Of a stretch of 5,534 bases of DNA, positions 1 through 4,249 are shown piece after piece. Source of the DNA: Chloroflexota bacterium. GTDB taxonomy: Bacteria; Chloroflexota; Anaerolineae; Anaerolineales; UBA11579. The position numbers and the translations under genes are program-made. Location: positions 1-5,534 of the forward strand of contig QKGK01000268.1 in NCBI GenBank assembly GCA_003250455.1, in the 5' to 3' direction. The notes below the pieces were generated by a model. The model saw nothing but the letters and a program-made list of their open reading frames with translations. It searched no databases and was not told the DNA's origin. Numbering within the stretch: the stretch's first letter is position 1; every line of letters begins with the position of its first letter.

Positions 1-640
1 ATGAGCGGTTGGTGAGGAAGCGAACCGGGTCGAGGGGTTCCTGTGTCCCCCCGGCGGTGACGGCCACTTTTTTGCCGTCCATCAGCCCGCCCGCTGAGAG
101 CGTGTGGCGGATATACCCCAGGATGGTGAGCGGTTCGCTCATACGTCCCAGCCCGACCATCCCCGAAGCCAGATGACCTGGTTCCGGCCCGACAACGACT
201 GCGCCGCGGATTTTGAGGATGTTCAGGTTATCCTGGGTGGCCGGGTGGGAGAACATGCCGCCGTCCATGGCCGGGGCGATCAGCAGCGAGCAGGTGGCCG
301 CCAGCGCGGTGACAGTCAGCAGGTTGTCGGCCATGCCGTGGGCCAGCTTTGCCATTGTGTTGGCAGTGGCGGGGGCGATGACGACCAGATCGGAAGCGTG
401 ACCGAGAGCAATATGCTGGACATGTCCCTGGTCGCCCCACAGGTCGTCGTCCACGTAGGCTTTGCGCCCGGTGACGGACTGGAAGGTGAGCGGGTGGACA
501 AAGTTTACTGCTGAACGTGTCAGAATTACGTCCACCAGCGCGCCTGCCTGGGTCAGCTTGGAGGCAAGGTCAGCAGCTTTGTAGCAGGCTATGGAGCCGG
601 TCACGCCGAGGGTGATGCGTTTATTTTCGAGTGGGTTCAT
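1..640 (-). CDS. coaBC: CoaBC, phosphopantothenoylcysteine decarboxylase / phosphopantothenate-cysteine ligase (3' end cut off by window)
   Basis: Bifunctional flavoprotein of CoA synthesis. CoaB joins cysteine to 4'-phosphopantothenate using CTP, and CoaC (FMN) decarboxylates the product to 4'-phosphopantetheine. The frame is open from the ATG at 640-638 to the window edge, giving 213 codons, MNPLENKRITLGVTGSIACY onward. The CoaC domain fills residues 7 to about 180: GVTGSIACYKAA flavin-binding start, catalytic His76 in QHIAL, PATANT at 90-95, PAMDGGMF at 123-130 and GHLASGMVGLGRM at 155-167. CoaB begins near 189 with AGGTQEPLDPVR and LTNRS; Arg207 and Asn211 align with E. coli Arg206 and Asn210. 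The rest of CoaB, normally about another 190 residues, lies outside. Odd: Asp126 and Ser159 stand where E. coli Dfp has Asn125 and Cys158. It is the last visible gene of the operon, 72 nt after coaX, with only a weak GAAAG ribosome binding site. Identity is secure. Confidence 0.95.
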   Translation of the reverse strand, partial: MNPLENKRITLGVTGSIACYKAADLASKLTQAGALVDVILTRSAVNFVHPLTFQSVTGRKAYVDDDLWGDQGHVQHIALGHASDLVVIAPATANTMAKLAHGMADNLLTVTALAATCSLLIAPAMDGGMFSHPATQDNLNILKIRGAVVVGPEPGHLASGMVGLGRMSEPLTILGYIRHTLSAGGLMDGKKVAVTAGGTQEPLDPVRFLTNRS

Positions 641-712
641 GTTTTTTCTTTCGAGAATAGAAAATTTGGTTTTATTTTTTTATTTAACCACAGATAAATA
701 CTGCGTTAATCC
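641..712. other. AT-rich spacer between coaX and coaBC
   Basis: This 72-nt gap is much longer than the other gaps in the operon (18 and 19 nt, or an overlap) and is strikingly AT-rich against GC-rich neighbours. It contains A/T runs at about 641-680 and an imperfect dyad at 684-709. No reading frame is visible. I see no convincing promoter for coaBC: TATTCT on the minus strand is a weak -10 candidate without a good -35 partner. The gene order and shared direction suggest coaBC is still co-transcribed with coaX. Confidence 0.6.
684..709. repeat. Imperfect inverted repeat, possible copy of a dispersed intergenic repeat
   Basis: On the plus strand the arms are TTAAC-CA-CAG and CTG-C-GTTAA around a 7-nt loop (ATAAATA). 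This gives a 5-bp plus 3-bp stem with a small internal bulge. The wording AACCACAGATAAA...CTGCGTTAA resembles the AACCACAGAT/AACGCAGATTAA type of short repeat that I recall from intergenic regions of several environmental bacterial phyla. Whether it is repeated in this genome cannot be seen from one copy. It is not followed by a T-run on either strand, so it is not an intrinsic terminator. Confidence 0.4.
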
Positions 713-1477
713 CTATTGGTTTAATCCCCAGATGATGCGCAGGCCGTCGAGGGTTAGCCAGGGGGCGACGATTTCGAGGACATCGGTCTCTTTGGCGATG
801 ATCTCTGCCAGGCCGCCGGTAGCGATCACCTTCATCTCCGGGCCAAGTTCCTTTCGGAAGCGGGCAACCATGCCTTCCACCAGGCCGACATATCCAAAGA
901 GTAACCCGGACTGCATGGCGTGCGGCGTGTTGCGCCCGATCACCGAGGGCGGGCGGACCAGGTCTACGCGGGAGAGCTTGGCCGCCCGGGAGAAGAGCGC
1001 TTCAGCAGCAATACCGATCCCGGGGGCAATTGCTCCACCGAGGTAATCGCCTTCGGTGGTAATGGCGTCGAACGTGGTTCCGGTACCGAAATCCACTACG
1101 CAAGCCGGCCCTCCATACAACCGCTGCACGGCGGCACAGTCCACAATGCGGTCTGCGCCGACGGCTTTGGGATCTTCATACAGGATGCGCACACCTGTTT
1201 TAGTCCCGGCATCCACATTCAGCGGGTCCAGGTGCAGGTAATCCTGGCAGGTCTGGATGATCTTGCCCGTCAGCGGCGGCACCACGGACGCCATGCAGAT
1301 CCCGGTCAGGTCTTGGGAGGCAATCTGTGCGTGCGCCAGAAGGGAGAGGAATTTCATCCCGTATTCGTCCGGCATGGCGGCGTGGTTGGTGGCAATGCGG
1401 AAGCTCGGCCCGCGTTTTTCACCTTTGTACAGTCCCAGGGTGATATTGGTATTCCCAACGTCAATGGTCAGCAGCAT
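713..1477 (-). CDS. coaX: Type III pantothenate kinase
   Basis: Phosphorylates pantothenate to 4'-phosphopantothenate, the first committed step of CoA synthesis. It is a cytosolic enzyme of the ASKHA fold. The 254 residues match the usual length of about 250-260. Visible motifs are the N-terminal phosphate loop IDVGNTN (5-11, Asp6), the SVVPPLT segment near 64-70, GADRIVD at 107-113 with the likely catalytic Asp109, VDFGTGTTFDAI at 128-139, GGAIAPG at 147-153 and the C-terminal ATGGLA at 219-224. Type III enzymes as a family are not feedback-inhibited by CoA and need a monovalent cation. The ATG at 1477 is supported by GGAGG six bases upstream. It follows panC by 19 nt, so translation is probably from the same mRNA. 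CoaX rather than CoaA explains how pantothenate made by the upstream genes reaches CoaBC. Confidence 0.96.
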   Translation of the reverse strand: MLLTIDVGNTNITLGLYKGEKRGPSFRIATNHAAMPDEYGMKFLSLLAHAQIASQDLTGICMASVVPPLTGKIIQTCQDYLHLDPLNVDAGTKTGVRILYEDPKAVGADRIVDCAAVQRLYGGPACVVDFGTGTTFDAITTEGDYLGGAIAPGIGIAAEALFSRAAKLSRVDLVRPPSVIGRNTPHAMQSGLLFGYVGLVEGMVARFRKELGPEMKVIATGGLAEIIAKETDVLEIVAPWLTLDGLRIIWGLNQ

Positions 1478-1483
1478 CTCAAT

Positions 1484-1488
1484 CCTCC
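1484..1488 (-). promoter_or_regulatory. Ribosome binding site of coaX
   Basis: GGAGG on the minus strand with a 6-nt spacer (ATTGAG) to the coaX ATG. It lies inside the 19-nt panC-coaX gap and fixes the start of coaX. Confidence 0.85.
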
Positions 1489-1496
1489 GGCAATTC

Positions 1497-2333
1497 TCAG
1501 GGTTGTAAAATCCAATTGTCGATCAGGCGTGTCTGGCCGACATAGACCGCCATGGAGAGCAGCGCTTTGCTGGTGATCATCTCCAGTTCCTGTAAGGTAT
1601 CCAGGTCTGCGCAGGAGACATACTGCACGCTGGCCAGCGGCTCCTCGGCAATGGTGTCCGTCATGATCCTGCGGATGGCATCCGCCCGGCGCTCGCCTTC
1701 AAGGTAGGCCGCCTCGGCTTTCCGCAGAGACTTGTAAAGCACCGTGGCTGCCTTGCGTTGGGGTTTCTTCAGGTAGGTGTTGCGGCTGGAGAGGGCCAAA
1801 CCGTCCCCCTCGCGCACGATCGGCACCACGTCAATTTTGATCGGGTAGCTCAGGTCGCGGGTCATCTGCTTGACCACGGCCACCTGCTGGGCATCCTTCT
1901 GCCCGAAGACGGCCACATCGGGGCGCACGGCATTGAACAGCTTGGAGACCACGGTGGTCACCCCGCGGAAATGCCCGGGGCGGAAGCTGCCTTCCAGCGG
2001 CTGTGTCACATCACTGACTTCCACCCAGGTCTGATAGTTGGGCGGGTACATCACCTCCGGCGTTGGCAGCCAGACCAGGTCGACCCCTAAATGTTCCAGC
2101 AGGGCGAGGTCGTGCTCGATATCCCGCGGGTAGGATTCCAGGTCTTCGCCGGGGCCAAATTGGGTCGGGTTGACGAAAATGCTGACGACCACGCTGGCAC
2201 AGGTCTGTTTGGCCTGGCGCATCAGGATGAGATGGCCTTCATGCAGGAAGCCCATGGTGGGCACCAGCCCGACCGGACTGGGCAGCTCACTGCGGGCCTG
2301 AAAAAGTTCTTCCAAAGTTGTCACGGTTTTCAT
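1497..2333 (-). CDS. panC: Pantothenate synthetase (pantoate-beta-alanine ligase)
   Basis: Condenses pantoate with beta-alanine, using ATP through a pantoyl-adenylate, to give pantothenate. The 278 residues are typical of the family (about 280). Motifs in order are VPTMGFLHEGH at 24-34 (HIGH-type nucleotide-binding His31 and His34), FVNPTQFGPGEDL at 53-65, YPRD at 68-71, LEGSFRPGHFRGV at 113-125, FGQKDAQQ at 143-150, and the KMSKS-like loop IVREGDGLALSSRN at 172-185. All expected active-site motifs are present. The ATG at 2333 is preceded by AAGGAAA with about an 8-nt spacer to the start. It follows panE by 18 nt and precedes coaX by 19 nt. Its substrate pantoate comes from PanE; its second substrate beta-alanine must come from elsewhere because no panD is present in the window. 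Confidence 0.97.
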   Translation of the reverse strand: MKTVTTLEELFQARSELPSPVGLVPTMGFLHEGHLILMRQAKQTCASVVVSIFVNPTQFGPGEDLESYPRDIEHDLALLEHLGVDLVWLPTPEVMYPPNYQTWVEVSDVTQPLEGSFRPGHFRGVTTVVSKLFNAVRPDVAVFGQKDAQQVAVVKQMTRDLSYPIKIDVVPIVREGDGLALSSRNTYLKKPQRKAATVLYKSLRKAEAAYLEGERRADAIRRIMTDTIAEEPLASVQYVSCADLDTLQELEMITSKALLSMAVYVGQTRLIDNWILQP

Positions 2334-2340
2334 AAATAAA

Positions 2341-2347
2341 TTTCCTT
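2341..2347 (-). promoter_or_regulatory. Ribosome binding site of panC
   Basis: AAGGAAA on the minus strand in the 18-nt gap after panE, a moderate Shine-Dalgarno followed by an AT-rich spacer to the panC ATG at 2333. It supports this start over any later internal ATG. Confidence 0.65.
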
Positions 2348-2351
2348 ACCT

Positions 2352-3269
2352 CTATTCGGTTTCTATATTTTCTTCCACCAGTGCGTGGACCAGTTTCCAC
2401 ATGCTGTAATTAACCGGGGTGGGGATGCCCATCTCCCAGCCTTTGTTTACCACTGCGCCGCAGATGGCGTCGATCTCGGTGGGAGCGCCGCGCTGAATAT
2501 CCTGGTACATGGATGAGCGGTTCTGGGCAGTGCGTTCGGCGACCTTTTCGGCGATCTCGACGGGATCTATGTAGGGGAGAGTGATGCCCTGTGCCTGTGC
2601 CACGGCCATGACCTCTTTAGCCAGGTCAGCTGCCAATTGACGGGCAGATGGACGGGAGAGGATGCCGCCGTTGGACATTTTCAGTAGGGCGGTCAGCGGG
2701 TTGATGGCCGCGTTGACGACCAGCTTGCCCCAGATGAGCGCCTGGACATCTTCCAGGATTTCCAGCGTGAACCCGGCTTGTTTGAGCATTTCCAGCACCG
2801 GCTGCAGCTTTTCGGAAGCGCCTACAGAGATGAGACCTTCTCCGCCAGGACGCACCCGCCCGGAACTGAGCAGGGTAGCGCCGGTGGTAGTGGTACCTAA
2901 TGCGACCCTTTCCGGGCCAAGCACCTCTGCCAGGGTCTCGTAGTTGCCCAGCCCGTTTTGCAGGGTCAGGGCGATCCCATCCTGGGCCAGGCAGTTGGCC
3001 ATCTGATTGGCGGCGCGCGCCGTCTGCCAGGATTTGACCAGCACCAGCGCGTAGCGCGATCCCACACACGGATCGGTCCTGTCGACGACTTGCACCGGGT
3101 AGGAGGTCTGGCGGCCATCCGTTTGCACGATGGTGACGCCGTACATGCGCAGGGCGGCGAGACCTTCGCGCCAGGTGCCCAGCATGGTCACGGAGATGCC
3201 GGCAGCGGATAAGCGGGCGGCAAACAGGCAGGCCAGCGCGCCGGTGCCGACGATGAGGATGTCAGTCAT
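2352..3269 (-). CDS. panE: 2-dehydropantoate 2-reductase (ketopantoate reductase)
   Basis: NADPH-dependent reduction of ketopantoate to pantoate. The 305 residues fit the family. The N-terminal Rossmann fold starts at once with IVGTGALACLFAARL (6-20); the third glycine of the usual GxGxxG is Ala12, a form common in NADP-binding folds. Then come LVLVKSWQTA (75-84, conserved Lys79), LQNGLGNYE (103-111) and GTTTTGA (125-131). The C-terminal helical domain carries IWGKLVVNAAINPLTAL (179-195) with the likely catalytic Lys182 and Asn186, then NRSSMYQDIQRGAPTEIDAI (250-269) with substrate-binding Ser252/Ser253 and Glu265. The start overlaps the panB stop by 8 nt (ATGACTGA), and there is no clear Shine-Dalgarno, so translational coupling to panB is likely. 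Related 2-hydroxyacid reductases exist, but its place between panB and panC settles the role. Confidence 0.95.
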   Translation of the reverse strand: MTDILIVGTGALACLFAARLSAAGISVTMLGTWREGLAALRMYGVTIVQTDGRQTSYPVQVVDRTDPCVGSRYALVLVKSWQTARAANQMANCLAQDGIALTLQNGLGNYETLAEVLGPERVALGTTTTGATLLSSGRVRPGGEGLISVGASEKLQPVLEMLKQAGFTLEILEDVQALIWGKLVVNAAINPLTALLKMSNGGILSRPSARQLAADLAKEVMAVAQAQGITLPYIDPVEIAEKVAERTAQNRSSMYQDIQRGAPTEIDAICGAVVNKGWEMGIPTPVNYSMWKLVHALVEENIETE

Positions 3270-4143
3270 CGGTGCGGAGCGCGTCCAGCAGGGCTTCCCA
3301 TTCCTCGGCTTTCATGAAGATGCTGTGTTCGTCCGTAGGGAAGCTGCCCGCGTTCACTTCCTCCCGGAAGGATTGGATGGCCTCCAGCACGATCTGATGG
3401 GTCTGGGCGTACTGCTTGACAAAGCTGGGCACAAAGCGGTCGAACTGGCCGATCAGGTCGTGGATGACGAGCACCTGGCCGTCACAGCCGATGCCCGCCC
3501 CGATCCCGATGGTGGGGATGGCAAGCTCTTTGCTAATCAGCTCGGCCAGCTGGGCGGGGACGGCTTCCAGCACGATGCTGAACGCACCGGCCTCCTGCAG
3601 GATGCGGGCATCTTCCACAAGACGTTTGGCTGCCTCAGCGGTTTTACCCTGGGCCCGAAAACCGCCAAAAGCATGCACGCTTTGCGGGGTGAGCCCCAGG
3701 TGGCCCATCACCGGGATGCCGGCGTCAACGATGCGCCGGACGACTTCGGCGCGCTCGCGGCCGCCTTCCAACTTGACCGCGTCCATGCCGGCTTCTTTCA
3801 GGAAGCGCCCGGCGTTGTCCAGGGCTTTATCCCAGGTAGACTGGTAGGACATAAAAGGCATATCGCCGACCAGTAGGGGGATCGTAGCCCCGCGGGCGAC
3901 CGCTTTACAGTGATGCAGCATATCTTCCATGGTGACGGGGATGGTGTTCTCGTAGCCGAGGACGACCATTCCGAGCGAATCGCCCACAAGGATCGAATCG
4001 ATGCCGGCTTTGTCCACGGCCAGGGCTGTGGGATAGTCGTAGGCACTCAGCATGGTGATCGGTTCGCTGCGCTGCTTTTTTAAATGAAATGTGCGCGTAG
4101 TCACTTTTTTGCGCGCAGAATCATTCGGGGGAGTTGTAGACAT
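3262..4143 (-). CDS. panB: 3-methyl-2-oxobutanoate hydroxymethyltransferase (ketopantoate hydroxymethyltransferase)
   Basis: Transfers a hydroxymethyl group from 5,10-methylene-tetrahydrofolate to 2-ketoisovalerate, giving ketopantoate, the first step of pantothenate synthesis. It is a Mg-dependent (beta/alpha)8 barrel. The ATG at 4143 gives 293 residues. Motifs are MLSAYDYPTA (31-40), VGDSLGMVVLGYENT (53-67, metal ligand Asp55), VGDMPFMSY (92-100, Asp94), VKLEGG (123-128, Lys124 and Glu126), MGHLGLTPQSVHAFGGF (146-162), VLEAVP (191-196, catalytic Glu193) and TIGIGAG (211-217). The family's usual closing motif FPxxEHS occurs at 268-274, and the protein runs about 20 residues beyond it. A TTG at 4158 would extend the frame by five codons, but it would consume the GGAGGG ribosome site, so the ATG is chosen. 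It is the first gene of the pan-coa operon, directly behind a likely promoter. Confidence 0.97.
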   Translation of the reverse strand: MSTTPPNDSARKKVTTRTFHLKKQRSEPITMLSAYDYPTALAVDKAGIDSILVGDSLGMVVLGYENTIPVTMEDMLHHCKAVARGATIPLLVGDMPFMSYQSTWDKALDNAGRFLKEAGMDAVKLEGGRERAEVVRRIVDAGIPVMGHLGLTPQSVHAFGGFRAQGKTAEAAKRLVEDARILQEAGAFSIVLEAVPAQLAELISKELAIPTIGIGAGIGCDGQVLVIHDLIGQFDRFVPSFVKQYAQTHQIVLEAIQSFREEVNAGSFPTDEHSIFMKAEEWEALLDALRTDD

Positions 4144-4150
4144 TTGGGTA

Positions 4151-4156
4151 CCCTCC
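4151..4156 (-). promoter_or_regulatory. Ribosome binding site of panB
   Basis: GGAGGG on the minus strand with a 7-nt spacer (TACCCAA) to the ATG at 4143. This strong Shine-Dalgarno decides the start, because the in-frame TTG at 4158 lies immediately upstream of it. Confidence 0.88.
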
Positions 4157-4187
4157 AATTAGGTAGAGTCCGGTTAATTTTGTGACC

Positions 4188-4210
4188 GTTCCCAGGGTGA
4201 AATTGGGAAC
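4188..4210 (-). promoter_or_regulatory. Perfect inverted repeat in the panB leader, candidate operator
   Basis: Two perfect 7-bp arms, GTTCCCA and TGGGAAC, flank a 9-nt centre (ATTTCACCC on the minus strand). The dyad starts about 10 nt after the -10 box, covering roughly +5 to +27 of the predicted transcript. Such a place suits either a repressor operator or a small 5' hairpin in the leader. I do not recognise a known operator. No T-run follows, so it is not a standard intrinsic terminator for the upstream GGDEF gene. Confidence 0.5.
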
Positions 4211-4220
4211 CTGCGCCTTA

Positions 4221-4249
4221 ATTATATACCAGTTTATGGGGGGAGGCTA
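4221..4249 (-). promoter_or_regulatory. Likely sigma-70 type promoter of the pan-coa operon
   Basis: The minus strand has an exact TATAAT at 4226-4221, within TGGTATATAAT, so an overlapping extended -10 reading (TG-N-TATATA) is also possible. At a 17-nt spacing the -35 position (4249-4244) reads TAGCCT, a poor match to TTGACA that overlaps the stop codon of the GGDEF gene. The predicted transcript would start near 4214 and give a leader of about 70 nt before panB. The weak -35 suggests reliance on the extended -10, an activator, or readthrough from upstream. Confidence 0.55.

Noticed and set aside
104..514. Open frames on both strands in the first 640 bases
   Set aside because: The motif-bearing frame here is the minus-strand CoaBC frame, which is open to the window edge; the others are shadows of it.
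641..683. Separate promoter for coaBC in the AT-rich spacer
   Set aside because: AT-rich DNA offers many weak -10-like hexamers, such as TATTCT, but none has a convincing -35 at the right distance.
920..1576. Open frame of 218 codons on the plus strand over coaX and the end of panC
   Set aside because: Antisense shadow of two clearly identified enzymes; composition is rich in Gly, Arg and His with no motif.
3130..3876. Long open frame (248 codons) on the plus strand across panE and panB
   Set aside because: It lies antisense to two genes with complete family motifs, has no recognisable domain, and is explained by the GC-biased third positions of the opposite strand.
4144..4158. TTG start for panB at 4158
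   Set aside because: It would place the GGAGGG ribosome binding site inside the coding region; the ATG at 4143 has ideal spacing from that site.
4155..4180. AATTA/TAATT inverted repeat before the panB ribosome site
   Set aside because: Only five AT pairs with a 13-nt centre; expected by chance in AT-rich DNA.
4188..4210. Intrinsic terminator for the GGDEF gene
   Set aside because: The hairpin is short and is followed on the minus strand by GGTCACAAAATTAA, with no T-run; it also lies downstream of a likely promoter.
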